A DNA stretch of 64,000 nucleotides, taken from Halorubellus sp. JP-L1 (lineage in GTDB: Archaea; Halobacteriota; Halobacteria; Halobacteriales; Natrialbaceae). The notes under the pieces were generated by a model. The model saw nothing but the letters and a program-made list of their open reading frames with translations. It was not told where the DNA came from and searched no databases. Each line of letters begins with the position of its first letter. Position 1 is the first letter of the stretch. Below, piece after piece: positions 24,733-34,171 of the stretch. The stretch is from assembly GCF_011440375.1 (NCBI RefSeq), contig NZ_JAAOIR010000001.1, forward strand, positions 1,612,001-1,676,000, read 5' to 3'. The position numbers were made by a program, and so were the translations under genes.

Positions 24733-26181
24733 TTACGGCACGCCGCCCGCGACGGACGCGTTCGCGGTTCGTTGATGGCGGTCGTGGGCGCCGTCGAGTG
24801 CGCCGACCGTCGGCGCCCTGGCACCCTGCTGCTCGCGGTCGCGGACGCCGTCGAGTGCGCCGACCGTCGGTGCGTTCACGACGACGACCGTCTCGTCGGT
24901 GCGGACGACGCGGAACGCGTCCGCGAACGCACCGTCCTCGATCACGTACACGCCGTCGCCGCGTGCGGTCGCGTCCTTCGATTCGAGGAGGTCGCGGTAC
25001 GCGGTCGCGAACTCGCGAGCGTCCCCGGTCGAGTCCCACGTCGTCTTCCAGACGTACCCGTGCTGGCCGTCGTTCTCGTACGCGACCAGTCGGTCGCCGC
25101 CCCAGCCGGCCGTGATCGGGTGGTCGTACGTGTACCGCCCATCCTCGGTGCTCGTGAGGTGGTCGCGAGGGACGACGTCGTTGTACCAGAGCGCCGCGTA
25201 CGCGGTCGCCTCGCCGACGACTTCGCCGTCGCCGACGCGGTTCCACGGCGCGTTCGAGCGGTCCCGGACGGTGACGCGCTCGGGGCGTTCGTCCGGGTAC
25301 GCGTCGGGGTGGATTACCTGTTCGGTGCTCGCCGGCTGCGTCTCGAACCCGTCGTCGACGGCCGCCCAGCCGCCGCGTTCGCGGAGCGCGGCGACGAACT
25401 CGGCGCCTTCGGCGTACGGGACGAACGTGGACACGAACAGGCCGCGATTGTACGCGAGACGCTCCCCGCCGCCGTCGGTGTTGCCTTCGCCGTCGCCGTC
25501 GGGGACGGACACGCAGTCGAACCGGCCGTCCTCGCAGCGCGCCTCGTACAGCGATTCGACGTAGTTCGCGTCCCCTTCGGTGATGCCGCGGCCGGCGAGC
25601 GTTCCGTCTCGCGTGCTCGCGTTCACGCGGAGCGTCAGCTGCTGGTCCTGAAGTGCGTGCTCGAGTTCGTGGACGAGCGTCGCCCGCGAGATCCGGAGGT
25701 CGCCGCCGTCGCCGCTCCCGATGACGACGATGCGGCCGTTCGAGTAGTATCCCTGGACGGCAGACCCGTAGAGGGCGTCGAAGGACTCGGCGACGCCGTC
25801 GTCCTCGCCGACGACGAACGTCGCCTCCCAGAACTGCTCCTCGGTGGGCGTCCCCTCGGGGTCGTCGCTCCCACCGGACCGGTACTCGTCGTGCGAGATG
25901 ACTCGCACGCGAACGTCCTCGGTGAACTCGTGGCCGCGGATGCGTTCGATGCGCGCCATCATGCGAGCGGTCACGACCTCGAGTTCCGCCTTCGACAGGC
26001 CGTCGCTCGCGTCGACGGCCACCGAGTCGTTCCACCAGTAGCCGTCCTCCCACCCGAGGACGTCCGCGTCGGGGTCGGGACGGTTCGAGTCCGGTTCCGC
26101 GATGCCGCCGACGTCGAGGAACGCACACCCAGAGAGGACGACGGCGGCGACGACGGCGACTGCGAGGAGGGAACGACCCAT
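24733..26181 (-). CDS. Hvo_1808-family surface lipoprotein with HExxH motif
   Basis: A 482-residue predicted lipoprotein. MGRSLLAVAVVAAVVLSGCAF is a Sec-type signal with a lipobox. The mature part starts DADVLGWEDGYWWNDSVAVDASDGL, typical of the Hvo_1808 surface protein family. A zinc-metallopeptidase motif occurs in LVHELEHALQDQ (HExxH, about residue 170), with a downstream EGDANYVE that could supply the third ligand. The gene at 26272-27879 is a paralogue and presumably arose by duplication. The C terminus holds an in-frame 19-residue duplication (PTVGALDG twice) absent from the paralogue. Peptidase activity is inferred. Confidence 0.8.
   Translation of the reverse strand: MGRSLLAVAVVAAVVLSGCAFLDVGGIAEPDSNRPDPDADVLGWEDGYWWNDSVAVDASDGLSKAELEVVTARMMARIERIRGHEFTEDVRVRVISHDEYRSGGSDDPEGTPTEEQFWEATFVVGEDDGVAESFDALYGSAVQGYYSNGRIVVIGSGDGGDLRISRATLVHELEHALQDQQLTLRVNASTRDGTLAGRGITEGDANYVESLYEARCEDGRFDCVSVPDGDGEGNTDGGGERLAYNRGLFVSTFVPYAEGAEFVAALRERGGWAAVDDGFETQPASTEQVIHPDAYPDERPERVTVRDRSNAPWNRVGDGEVVGEATAYAALWYNDVVPRDHLTSTEDGRYTYDHPITAGWGGDRLVAYENDGQHGYVWKTTWDSTGDAREFATAYRDLLESKDATARGDGVYVIEDGAFADAFRVVRTDETVVVVNAPTVGALDGVRDREQQGARAPTVGALDGAHDRHQRTANASVAGGVP
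24789..24870. repeat. 57-bp-period duplication inside a gene 3' end
   Basis: A 25-bp sequence starting cgccgtcgagtgcgccgacc occurs at 24789-24813 and 24846-24870, 57 bp apart (19 codons). It duplicates the PTVGALDG segment of the surface lipoprotein in frame, close to its C terminus. Confidence 0.85.
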
Positions 26182-26271
26182 CGCTCGCCCCTTGGTGGTC
26201 GACGCCTAAAAAGAGAGGCCGTGTGCGAAGACGGGTCGCGCGGCGTGGCTCGTCGCGAGCCGTCGGCGGAG

Positions 26272-27879
26272 TTACGCGACGACTGCGACGGACGGAGCCG
26301 CGACGGTGGCAGTCGTGCTGGCGACGACGCCGGGCGTCCCGGTGATTGCAGTGGCTGTGCCGGCGACGCTCGTGTTCGTCCCGTTCGGTGCGTACTCGGG
26401 CTTGAGGGCGTCGACCGCGTCGACGGTCGGGCCGTTCACGACGACGACGCGTTTGCCGTCGATGACGACGCGGAACGCGTCCGCGTACTCGTTCCCGGAC
26501 ACCCGGTACGTGTTCTCGCCGACCTGTTCGGCGCCGAGGCCGTCGAGGATCTGCTGGTAGGCGTCGCGGAACTCCTGGGCGTCCTGCTCGCTATCCCACG
26601 TCGTCACCCACACGTAGCCGTCCTCGTCGCTGTCGGGCGACGTGTAGGGGTAGACGCGGTCGTTCGCCCAGCCGGCCGACGCTTCGCTCTCGTAGTCGTA
26701 GAGGTCGAACTCGCCGTCCGCGCTGAGGAGCGCTCGCCAGTCGACGATGTCCAGACCGAGTCCACCGGCGCTCTCGGGGTACGACGCGTACCAGAGCATC
26801 GAGTAGATCGACACCTCGCCGACAGTGTCGTAGCCGTCGACGCCCTGGTTCTCGAACGTCGTCCAGCCGTCGGTCGCGGTGTCCTCGTACTCGATTGGTG
26901 CCGGTTCCTCTGCTTCGTCGGGCGTCCGTGCGTGGATGACAGTCTCCGTGGACTGCGGCGGGTTCCGCATCACGTCGTCGACGAGGTCCCAGCCGCCGGC
27001 CTGCTTGAGTTCCGAGACGTAATTCGGGCCGTCCGCGTACGGGTTGAAGATCGTGACGTAGATGCCGAAGTTGAACTCGCCACCGGCGCCGCCGTCGGAG
27101 GCGGGCGTGGCGACGCAGTCCCACGTCCCGTTCGTGCAGTAGTCCCGGTACACGTACTCGACGTAGTTCGCGTCGCCTTCGACGATGCCGTCCCCGGCGA
27201 GACTCCCGTCCTGGGTCGGTGCGTTGTACTTGTCCTGGCTCAGGTCGAAGTACTGGTCCTGGAGGGCGTGCTGGAGTTCGTGGACGAGCGTCGCGTTACT
27301 GATGACGGGCGTGTCCGGGTCGTCCGAGATGATGACGATCGCGTCCTCGGTCGGACTGTAGTAGCCGCCGACGCCCGTCGAGTAGAACGTCGAGAGCTCC
27401 TCGCTGACGTTCCTCGATTCGCTGGAGATGAACAGCGCTTCCCAGACCTGGTTGTTCCAGTCGGACTGGGCCTTCGGCGTGCTCGAGTTCGCGCTCTGGT
27501 TCGCGTACTCGCTTCGCGGGACGACCTCGACGGGGACGCGTTCCTTGAACTCCTTCTCTCGGATGTGTTCGACGCGCGCCATCGCTCGGGAGACGAACGC
27601 CTCGATCTCCTCGTCGGTGAGGCCGTCGGACTGGTCGACGTCGATCGATTCGTTGTGCCAGACGCCGTCCTCCCACCCGATGACGTCCTCCTCGGGGTCT
27701 GGGGGTGCGCCGTCGCTCTCGTCGGTGGTCGACGATTCGCTCGTGGTCGCGTCGGTCGCTGCCGTCGTGTCCGACGGCGTGGTCGTGTCGGCCGTCGCGT
27801 CCGCGCCGATGTCGACTGGGGCGTTGCAGCCGGCGAGGACGACCGAGAGGACCACCAGGGCGATTGCGAGTCGCTTCAT
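26272..27879 (-). CDS. Hvo_1808-family surface lipoprotein with HExxH motif, paralogue
   Basis: A 535-residue lipoprotein with MKRLAIALVVLSVVLAGCNA (signal and LAGC lipobox) and a Thr/Asp/Ser-rich linker that looks glycosylatable. The core shares DVIGWEDGVWHNESIDVDQSDGL, LVHELQHALQDQYFDLSQ (HExxH about residue 200), IVEGDANYVEYVY and the terminal VVVNGPTVDAV with the protein at 24733-26181. It ends in an Ala/Thr/Val-rich tail. Both are separate minus-strand genes 90 bp apart and may be co-transcribed. Predicted cell-surface zinc metallopeptidase-like protein. Confidence 0.8.
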   Translation of the reverse strand: MKRLAIALVVLSVVLAGCNAPVDIGADATADTTTPSDTTAATDATTSESSTTDESDGAPPDPEEDVIGWEDGVWHNESIDVDQSDGLTDEEIEAFVSRAMARVEHIREKEFKERVPVEVVPRSEYANQSANSSTPKAQSDWNNQVWEALFISSESRNVSEELSTFYSTGVGGYYSPTEDAIVIISDDPDTPVISNATLVHELQHALQDQYFDLSQDKYNAPTQDGSLAGDGIVEGDANYVEYVYRDYCTNGTWDCVATPASDGGAGGEFNFGIYVTIFNPYADGPNYVSELKQAGGWDLVDDVMRNPPQSTETVIHARTPDEAEEPAPIEYEDTATDGWTTFENQGVDGYDTVGEVSIYSMLWYASYPESAGGLGLDIVDWRALLSADGEFDLYDYESEASAGWANDRVYPYTSPDSDEDGYVWVTTWDSEQDAQEFRDAYQQILDGLGAEQVGENTYRVSGNEYADAFRVVIDGKRVVVVNGPTVDAVDALKPEYAPNGTNTSVAGTATAITGTPGVVASTTATVAAPSVAVVA

Positions 27880-28005
27880 ACATGCACTCGCGGGCTACGA
27901 ATAAAAGAAACGCCCGGTTGCGGTACGCTCTCACACCACATGGTGCGCGGCGGTATCGCGTTCCGGAGCCGAAGGATTACGGGGCTTGCGGGCGAATCTG
28001 GACGC

Positions 28006-28575
28006 ATGAACGTCGATTCCGAGTCCACGGCGCTCGTCGTCGTCGACATGCAGAACGGGTTCTGTCACCCGGACGGGAGCCTGTACGCGCCCGGGAGCGA
28101 GGCGGCCGTCGAACCGGTGGCCGAACTCGTCGACCGCGCTCGCGACGCGGGCGTTCGCGTCGTCTTCACCCGCGATGTCCATCCGCCCGAGCAGTTCGAC
28201 GACGCCCATTACTACGACGAGTTCGAGCAGTGGGGCGAGCACGTCCTCGAGGACTCCTGGGACGCCGAACTCGTCGACGAGCTCGACGTCACGGAGAACG
28301 ATCACGTCGTCCAGAAGCACACGTACGACGCGTTCCACCAGACCGAACTCGACGGCTGGCTGTCCGCCAGGGGCGTCGACGACCTGCTGTTCTGTGGGAC
28401 GCTCGCGAACGTCTGCGTCCTCCACACCGCCGGGTCTGCGGGCCTCCGGGACTACCGGCCGGTGCTCGTCGAGGACGCCATAGGCGCTATCGAGGACGAC
28501 CACAGGGAGTACGCGCTCGAGCACGCGGACTGGCTGTTCGGCGAGGTCGTCGCGAGCGACGACGTCTCCTTCTAG
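28006..28575 (+). CDS. isochorismatase/nicotinamidase family cysteine hydrolase
   Basis: A 189-residue cysteine hydrolase. The catalytic triad is readable: Asp in VVVDMQNGFCHPDGSL (residue ~14), Lys in VVQKHTYDAFHQTEL, and Cys in LLFCGTLANVCVLHTAGS. The metal-site-like FTRDVHPPEQFDDAH favours nicotinamidase over isochorismatase. Such an enzyme makes nicotinate, the substrate of the phosphoribosyltransferase at 23549-24694, so both could serve NAD salvage. The ATG at 28006 is where homology begins; the very long upstream ORF is a shadow of the minus-strand genes. Confidence 0.85.
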   Translation: MNVDSESTALVVVDMQNGFCHPDGSLYAPGSEAAVEPVAELVDRARDAGVRVVFTRDVHPPEQFDDAHYYDEFEQWGEHVLEDSWDAELVDELDVTENDHVVQKHTYDAFHQTELDGWLSARGVDDLLFCGTLANVCVLHTAGSAGLRDYRPVLVEDAIGAIEDDHREYALEHADWLFGEVVASDDVSF

Positions 28576-28620
28576 CGCGTCGTCGACCGACCGCGGCGGG
28601 CGGTCGGGTCAGTCAGTGAG

Positions 28621-29073
28621 TCAGTCGCGCTCGGCGAGCCACTTGTCCGAGTAGGAGGCGCCGCACGTGCAGTGCGCGTACGCGTGGACGACGTCGCCCT
28701 CGGTGTAGAGGCCGTCGAACTCGTCGCCGTCCTTCTCGTCCTCGCTGAACGCGAACACGAACTCGACGACGTGCTCGGCGTCCGGCTCGTCGTCGACGGC
28801 GGGGCAGTCGCCGGACGTGAGGTCGTGCCCGATCGGGCCCGCCTCGCTCATCGCGCCCTGCGCGAAGTTCATCGCGTCCATGCCGGTGGCGGCGTGGAAC
28901 GCGTTCCGACCGCTCTCGCCGTCGACGACGATGACGATGCCGTCGTCGGTGCGGACGCCGTACTTCTCGAGGCGCCCGAGGTCGTCCACGTAGTCGTCCG
29001 CGAGGTAGATCGCCACGTCGTCCGGTCGGTCCCCCGCGAGGAACGCCTCGCGACGGGCTTGCACGTCCGTCAT
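28621..29073 (-). CDS. DUF5807-type protein
   Basis: A 150-residue acidic protein that I place by memory in the haloarchaeal DUF5807 family. The sequence mixes alpha/beta segments (DGIVIVVDGESGRNAFHAATGMDAMNFAQGAMSEAG) with a Cys pair near the end (HCTCGASYSDKWLAERD) that could bind metal. No membrane segment or signal is present. The ATG at 29073 starts MTDVQARREAFLAGDRPDDVAIYLADDY. Function unknown. Confidence 0.75.
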   Translation of the reverse strand: MTDVQARREAFLAGDRPDDVAIYLADDYVDDLGRLEKYGVRTDDGIVIVVDGESGRNAFHAATGMDAMNFAQGAMSEAGPIGHDLTSGDCPAVDDEPDAEHVVEFVFAFSEDEKDGDEFDGLYTEGDVVHAYAHCTCGASYSDKWLAERD

Positions 29074-29645
29074 GGCACGTACTCGACCGTCGAACCTGAA
29101 AAACTCCGCGTGTTCCGGCGCTCGCGTTCGTCCGCCGCGACCACCGTCGTGCGGCGGTCGTGTCGGAGCCGTCGCTACCGGCGTGGGCTTCGAAAGAAAG
29201 CCGCGAGTGGTCCGTGATCGCGTCGTCACCCGACCGTGGACCGCGCGTTGTGGTGAACTCGGCGCCGTCGGGCGCCGACATTGGTTGCCTACCGATGTGG
29301 GATACGCCGAAGCGTATCGTTCGTTCGCGATTCCTCGATACCGTCCGTGATTCCGCGTCCGTGCGGCTGCGTATCGGACCGATGTCGCGTGAGCCTCCTG
29401 GGATCACGCTCCGTCACGTGCGTGCGTGACGGCGTCGGTACCGTCGTGCCTCGTTCTGGGATCGCCACTATCGTTCCGTGCGTCGGTTCGTGGACGGGTC
29501 CTCGAGCGCATCCGGCCGGCGCCAGACGCGCTGCCAGCGGCGCACACATCGTTCGCGTGCCACCGGCGCATCCCCGGCGTCAACGCCGGAGCGGGATGCG
29601 CCCGGGGACGTGTGTGCCCGGGTCAGTCCGGGATAGATGCGTGCC
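29074..29645. other. intergenic, no gene seen
   Basis: About 570 bp between the DUF5807-type gene start and the last archaellin. It must hold the promoter of the former. I see no convincing gene, RNA or clear repeat; short ORFs here lack any recognisable coding signature. Confidence 0.5.
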
Positions 29646-30251
29646 TCAGACCGCCACGTAGTTCTCGTCGCTGATCGTGTCCGGGACGTTCACGCCGTAA
29701 ATCGTCGCCGCACCGGACTGGTCGACGAACCGGACGGTTGCCTCTCCGCCCTCCTGCAGTTCGTCACCGACGTCGGTGAGGTTGACGCGGATGACCGCGC
29801 GCTCGTCCTGGGCGCTCAGGGTGAGGGCGTCGTTCGTCGCGGACGCGATCGGCGCGCTGTTTCCGACCTCGTAGACGACGAAGTCAGTCGCGCTCATGGT
29901 GGTGTTCCACGATAGCGTCTGCGCCGCGTCGTCGCTCTGGTACTCGACGGTCGCGTTCGCGAGGTCGATGTCGTCAGAGCCGGCCGACTTCATGACCGTG
30001 AAGTTCAGGTCCGTCACGTTCTCCGTCCCGGAGTTGACGTTCCCGGCAGCGTGCACGACCGTGAGCTGGTTGGAGACCTGTGCCTGCGAGTCCGCGCTCG
30101 TGTCGGACGCGGTGGACTCGAGCAGTCCGGCCGTGTTGATGAGGACGCCCGCCGCCACCGCGGCGACCAGCACCATCGCGATGAAGATGATGAGCGTGCC
30201 GATACCGACCTGACCGCGGTCGCCGTCGTCTGCGTTGGGTAGAGTCAGCAT
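29646..30251 (-). CDS. arlA: archaellin, distal copy
   Basis: A 201-residue archaellin, a filament subunit of the archaellum. The class III signal reads [29 protein letters not shown]: prepilin-type peptidase cleaves after RG, and the hydrophobic helix forms the filament core. The outer domain is polar, Thr/Ser/Asn-rich, with N-glycosylation sequons (NVT, NFT, NTT). The C terminus [16 protein letters not shown] is nearly identical in the upstream archaellin. It starts 4 bp after that gene's stop, so the two are co-transcribed. Confidence 0.93.
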   Translation of the reverse strand: MLTLPNADDGDRGQVGIGTLIIFIAMVLVAAVAAGVLINTAGLLESTASDTSADSQAQVSNQLTVVHAAGNVNSGTENVTDLNFTVMKSAGSDDIDLANATVEYQSDDAAQTLSWNTTMSATDFVVYEVGNSAPIASATNDALTLSAQDERAVIRVNLTDVGDELQEGGEATVRFVDQSGAATIYGVNVPDTISDENYVAV

Positions 30252-30255
30252 CCGT

Positions 30256-30867
30256 TTACACCGCCACGTAGTTCTCGTCGCTGATCGTGTCCGGGACGTT
30301 CACGCCGTAGATCGTGCTCGCGCCGGACTGGTCGACGACCTTCAGAGTCGCTTCCTCGCCCTCCTGGAGCGCGTCGTCGATCGCAGCGGCGCTGAGGTCG
30401 ACCTCGATGACCTTGCGCTCGTCCGTCTCGCTCAGGACGAGGTCGTCGGCCTGCTCGTTGGAGAGCACCGAGCCGGACGTGTCGTACACGAGGAAGTTCG
30501 TGCCGTCGCTGGCGGTTGACTCGTTCGTCCACGTCAGCGTCGTCGAGTTGTCGTCGCTCTGGTAGTTGACGGTCGCGTTCGCGAGGTCGATGTCGCCCGA
30601 GCCCGCGGACTTCATGACCGTGAGGTTGACCTGTCGGACTTCACCGTTTTCGACGTCACCGACCGCGCTGATTACCGAGATCTGGTTGGAAACCTGTGCT
30701 TGCGAGTCCTGGCTCGTGTCGGAGGCCGTGGACTCGAGCAGTCCGGCAGTGTTGATGAGCACGCCGGCTGCGACCGCGGCGACCAGCACCATGGCAATGA
30801 AGATGATCAGGGTGCCGATGCCGACCTGACCGCGTTCGTCGTCGTTCGTAGGGAGTTCCACTATCAT
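30256..30867 (-). CDS. arlA: archaellin, middle copy
   Basis: A 203-residue archaellin with the same [28 protein letters not shown] core helix and ending [16 protein letters not shown]. Its outer domain has sequons (NLT, NST, NES). A purine-rich Shine-Dalgarno (gaggaaag) lies just before the ATG at 30867, which decides this start against the longer ORF. The gene after it begins 4 bp downstream. A ~220-bp gap separates it from the uncharacterised gene at 31090-31557, which leaves room for its own promoter. Confidence 0.93.
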   Translation of the reverse strand: MIVELPTNDDERGQVGIGTLIIFIAMVLVAAVAAGVLINTAGLLESTASDTSQDSQAQVSNQISVISAVGDVENGEVRQVNLTVMKSAGSGDIDLANATVNYQSDDNSTTLTWTNESTASDGTNFLVYDTSGSVLSNEQADDLVLSETDERKVIEVDLSAAAIDDALQEGEEATLKVVDQSGASTIYGVNVPDTISDENYVAV

Positions 30868-31089
30868 TCTTTCCTCTGTGTGGGGATGCGCCCCGAATAG
30901 TGCATAGCCCCGGGTTACTATCAAGGGATGTATCAGTTCGTTCGCCGTATCGAGACGCGACTCAGGACTCGAAACGAGGGCGAGAACGGACTGCCTGTCG
31001 TCGCGCTTGCTATCAGTTCCGTGCGCGCACCGCTACTGGTGTCAGTCGAGTTCGAAGTTCCGAACGAACGCGTACGTATCAGAAGTGAG

Positions 31090-31557
31090 TTAGAAATCCA
31101 GTTCGGACGCTGCACGGAGTACGGCGAGCGTCTCCGCCGGCTCGCTCTCCGAATCGAGCTCGAGCGCGTACCAGCGTAGCATCTCGGTGAACACCTCCCG
31201 AATGTCGTTCGACGTCACCCGACGTCGTGAAACACCGTCCTCGGTCTTGACGGCCAGATCGACTCCGAACCCAGCGGACGACTGCGCTAATGCGTCGGTG
31301 GGCGACGGCGACCCGTCGGTCACCACTCGACCCCCATCGGAGCGGGTCGGGCGTGGACGCCCACCACTCGACGGCGGCGACGCGGTCCCGTCGGTCGTGA
31401 CGAGGAACCGGTCGTCGCCGAGCTGCCGAACATTCTCGTCGTCGTCGAGCGCGAGCTCGTCGGCGGACAGCACCTCCCCGGATTCCTCCGCGGAAGCGCG
31501 GTCGCTACGAGACCGGTCGGCCGTCGCGTCGTTCGTGTCGGGTTCGTTCGTAGTCAT
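31090..31557 (-). CDS. uncharacterised haloarchaeal protein inside the archaellin cluster (DUF7500-like)
   Basis: A 155-residue hydrophilic protein without signal or membrane segment. The N-terminal half is acidic and disordered (DRASAEESGEVLSADELALDDDENVRQLGDDRFLV). The C-terminal ~55 residues look folded (VSRRRVTSNDIREVFTEMLRWYALELDSESEPAETLAVLRAASELDF). From memory similar proteins (DUF7500) occur in haloarchaea. It lies between archaellin genes on the same strand, so a role in motility or its control is possible but not shown. Confidence 0.6.
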   Translation of the reverse strand: MTTNEPDTNDATADRSRSDRASAEESGEVLSADELALDDDENVRQLGDDRFLVTTDGTASPPSSGGRPRPTRSDGGRVVTDGSPSPTDALAQSSAGFGVDLAVKTEDGVSRRRVTSNDIREVFTEMLRWYALELDSESEPAETLAVLRAASELDF

Positions 31558-31603
31558 ACGTTGTTTGTTATCGTGTGCCCGCGTGGGGCACGGCCAGCAT
31601 CCA

Positions 31604-32179
31604 TCACACCTTCACGTACTTCTCGTCGCTGATCGTCTGCGGGACGTTGACGCCGTAGAGCGACTTCGCCCCGGAAGCCGTGACCATCGTGATCATCGCT
31701 TTCTGGCCTGACTGCAGTCCACCTGGCCCTTCGAGGGCGGTGTCGTTGACGCGAATCGTCAGTACGATGCGGTCGTCTCTGCTGTTCAGGACGTACGAAC
31801 CACTGCCGTCGGTGGCCGTCAGGTCCACCGCGGAGTGGCTCTCCTTCAGCGAGACCGCGGCGTCGTCCGAGATGTACTCGAACGACGCCTTCTCCAGGTC
31901 CATGTCGCCGGCGCCCGCGGCCTTCATCAACGTCAAGTTGAGCGTGCCGACCGAGTCGTTCGCCTGGTCGACTTCGCCGACCGCGCTGACGACGACGATG
32001 TGATTGGAGACCTGTGCTTGCGAGTCCTGACTGGTATCGGACGCCTTCGCTTCGAGCATCCCCGCCGTGTTGATGAGGACACCTGCTGCGACGGCTGCGA
32101 CCAGGACCATCGCTATGAAGATGATCAGGGTCCCGATACCGACTTGACCGCGACTGTCGTGTGCTTCGGGTACGTTCAT
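31604..32179 (-). CDS. arlA: archaellin, proximal copy
   Basis: A 191-residue archaellin, the most divergent of the three. The core helix [28 protein letters not shown] is unchanged, but the outer domain is Lys-richer and the end reads [16 protein letters not shown]. The ATG at 32179 gives [12 protein letters not shown], a proper class III signal; the upstream Arg-rich extension is rejected. Divergent from arlCE across ~390 bp. A hairpin (gtgccc...gggcac) separates it from the next gene and may limit read-through. Confidence 0.92.
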   Translation of the reverse strand: MNVPEAHDSRGQVGIGTLIIFIAMVLVAAVAAGVLINTAGMLEAKASDTSQDSQAQVSNHIVVVSAVGEVDQANDSVGTLNLTLMKAAGAGDMDLEKASFEYISDDAAVSLKESHSAVDLTATDGSGSYVLNSRDDRIVLTIRVNDTALEGPGGLQSGQKAMITMVTASGAKSLYGVNVPQTISDEKYVKV

Positions 32180-32571
32180 CGGTAGTTCACCATCCGTGGT
32201 GGACCGTACCCGACTCGCGTACGCTCTCGCGAGAGAGCGCACTGCCCCCGACTCTGCCGTCCGACGGCTGCGAGGCTGGGCAGCGCCCTGGTCGTCGGTC
32301 GACCGGGTGCGGCCGCGAGCCCCGTGCCGGGGCGAGTCGGGAAGGTTCATCACGAGATACGGGGGGAGTGCCCCCGAGTCCGAGAACGGACCTGTTCGTA
32401 TTCAAGACGTGTACGCGCTCGGACACCGATTCGAGTCTCGACTCACGCCTCGAAACGCGGACCGAGGACGTGCTCGCTTCTTTAGTCGTCTGTCCGGTAC
32501 TGTCGGGTGGCGTATCCGGTATCGCTCGGGCGGACTCGCTCGAACCACGACGACGAGAACCACACGATACA
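32180..32571. other. divergent promoter region of the archaellum locus
   Basis: About 390 bp between the first archaellin and arlCE. No gene is seen. It must hold promoters for both directions, but I cannot point to a convincing TATA box for either start. Confidence 0.5.
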
Positions 32572-33705
32572 ATGGGAATCCGAGACGTCCTCGCCGACTT
32601 CCTGAGTTCGGAGGGGAGCCACGATCGCGCTGGCCGCGACGACGCGGAAAGCGGTGGCTCCGATTCGAGTTCGGGCGACGCGCAGGGTGGCGAGGACGAC
32701 GCGGGCCCGCCCGAGTCGAGCTTCGACGTCGAGTTGGAGGAGCTCGATCAGGAGGAGCAGGTCGAGGCGCTGGAAGGACGCCTCGACGAGATGGAAGGCA
32801 GCATGCAGCAGAACCGGTCCGAGCTGGAGACGATCAAGGGCTCCCAGCAGGACGTCGCCGAGCAACTGAACGAGGTGAACGACACGGTCAGGCAGTTGCT
32901 CGGGATCTACGACCAGTTGACGGCGGACGTGAACCCGTTCATGGACGGGCCGACGCGCGACGCGGACCCGGACGCGGAGGGGTTCGGTGTCGTCGGCGGC
33001 GAGGAACCCGATCCAGAGAGCGAGGTCGTCGAGGCGGTCGTGGAGGGCGACGCGGACCCAGGCGAGGACGCGGAGGCGGCGGATGGAGACGAGGCGGACG
33101 AAGGTGAGGAAGACGAAGAGGCGACGACGATCGGCCTGGAGGACCTGCGAGCGGAGTACGAGGCGGAGGCAGCCGACGAAGGCGAGGAAGCGGTGATTGG
33201 CGACGACGCGGCCGAGGCCGCGGTTGGACAGGAAGATGAACCGGCTGACAACGAGATCGAAGTCGAACCGACGACGGTCGAGGAATCGATGAGTCGGACC
33301 GGCCGACCGAACGACTCGCGCGGCGACGCGAGCGCGTGGCGCGAGGGGATCGACGGGTCGGACGACGCCGACCGGACGGCTGCCGGGGAGTCGACCGTCG
33401 CCCTCGTCGGCCTCGCGGACACGTACGCGACGGAGATAATCGTCTTCGAGTGGGTGACGAGCCTGGTGTCGACGGCGGGGCCGGCGGCGACGCTCCGCGC
33501 CATCGCGTACTACGAGGAGATCGGGTGGATCGGGTCGGACGTGAAGACGTACCTCGAGGACGTCCTCTCGGGACCGGACCTCGACGTGAACGTCGACCCG
33601 AGCCGCGACCCGAACGAACTCACCGCGGAGGACCACGCCGAGAGCTACGAGTACATCATGAAGCTGGACGCGGTCCAGCGCACGATCGACGACACGGAGT
33701 TATAA
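32572..33705 (+). CDS. arlCE: archaellum protein ArlCE (fused ArlC/ArlE-type)
   Basis: A 377-residue haloarchaeal fusion. The N-terminal ~125 residues are the ArlC coiled-coil part (LEELDQEEQVEALEGRLDEMEGSMQQNRSELETIKGSQQDVAEQLNEVNDTVRQLLGIYDQLT...NPFMD). A very acidic linker follows. The C-terminal ~120 residues are the FlaD/FlaE-type domain (DTYATEIIVFEWVTSLVSTAGPAATLRAIAYYEEIGWIGSDVKTYLEDVL). These proteins form the cytoplasmic ring that links the motor to chemotaxis through CheF. The ATG at 32572 follows an A-rich stretch. First gene of the rightward arl operon. Confidence 0.92.
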   Translation: MGIRDVLADFLSSEGSHDRAGRDDAESGGSDSSSGDAQGGEDDAGPPESSFDVELEELDQEEQVEALEGRLDEMEGSMQQNRSELETIKGSQQDVAEQLNEVNDTVRQLLGIYDQLTADVNPFMDGPTRDADPDAEGFGVVGGEEPDPESEVVEAVVEGDADPGEDAEAADGDEADEGEEDEEATTIGLEDLRAEYEAEAADEGEEAVIGDDAAEAAVGQEDEPADNEIEVEPTTVEESMSRTGRPNDSRGDASAWREGIDGSDDADRTAAGESTVALVGLADTYATEIIVFEWVTSLVSTAGPAATLRAIAYYEEIGWIGSDVKTYLEDVLSGPDLDVNVDPSRDPNELTAEDHAESYEYIMKLDAVQRTIDDTEL

Positions 33706-33706
33706 C

Positions 33707-34138
33707 ATGGGTTTCAGTACGAGCGGTTCGATGGCGATCGTGTTCGTCGGCGTCCTGATAGCGGTCAGTACCGCGTACCCCGTGATGAGTACGGCGAACG
33801 AGCGCGTGCAGACGGCGATGGACGAGGAACGCGATCGGACGGTGGACCAGCGGAACTCTGACATCGCCCTCTGGAACGTGACGTACGACGCGGGCAACGA
33901 CACGCTCGTCGTGCGCGTGAACAACACGGGGTCGCGGACGTTGTCCGTGACCGACACGGACCTCGTCGTCGACGGCGAGTACACGACGGGGTACGCGTCG
34001 AGCGTCGCGGGCGAGACGAGCCGATCGATCTGGGTGCCGGGGGAGACCCTGCGTTTCGAACTGTCGACGACGACGCGACCGGACCGCGTTCGCGTCGTGA
34101 CCGAGTTCGGCATCGCGGAGACGGAGACCGACATATGA
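33707..34138 (+). CDS. arlF: archaellum stator protein ArlF
   Basis: A 143-residue protein with one N-terminal membrane helix (MAIVFVGVLIAVSTAYPVMS) and a beta-sandwich domain (NDTLVVRVNNTGSRTLSVTDTDLVVDGEYTTGY...WVPGETLRFEL). ArlF and ArlG form the pseudoperiplasmic stator that binds the S-layer. The start lies one base after the arlCE stop. Confidence 0.92.
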   Translation: MGFSTSGSMAIVFVGVLIAVSTAYPVMSTANERVQTAMDEERDRTVDQRNSDIALWNVTYDAGNDTLVVRVNNTGSRTLSVTDTDLVVDGEYTTGYASSVAGETSRSIWVPGETLRFELSTTTRPDRVRVVTEFGIAETETDI

Positions 34139-34171
34139 ACGCGCTACCGAGTCAGCACGGAGGGCAGCGCG

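Noticed and set aside
24340-28007. A very long plus-strand open frame upstream of the nicotinamidase-like gene
   Set aside because: It mirrors the minus-strand phosphoribosyltransferase and surface lipoprotein genes, is Arg- and Val-rich, and has no family signature. Only the part from 28006 is coding.
32161-32571. A longer ArlCE start
   Set aside because: The added sequence is not ArlC-like and would cover the whole divergent promoter region.
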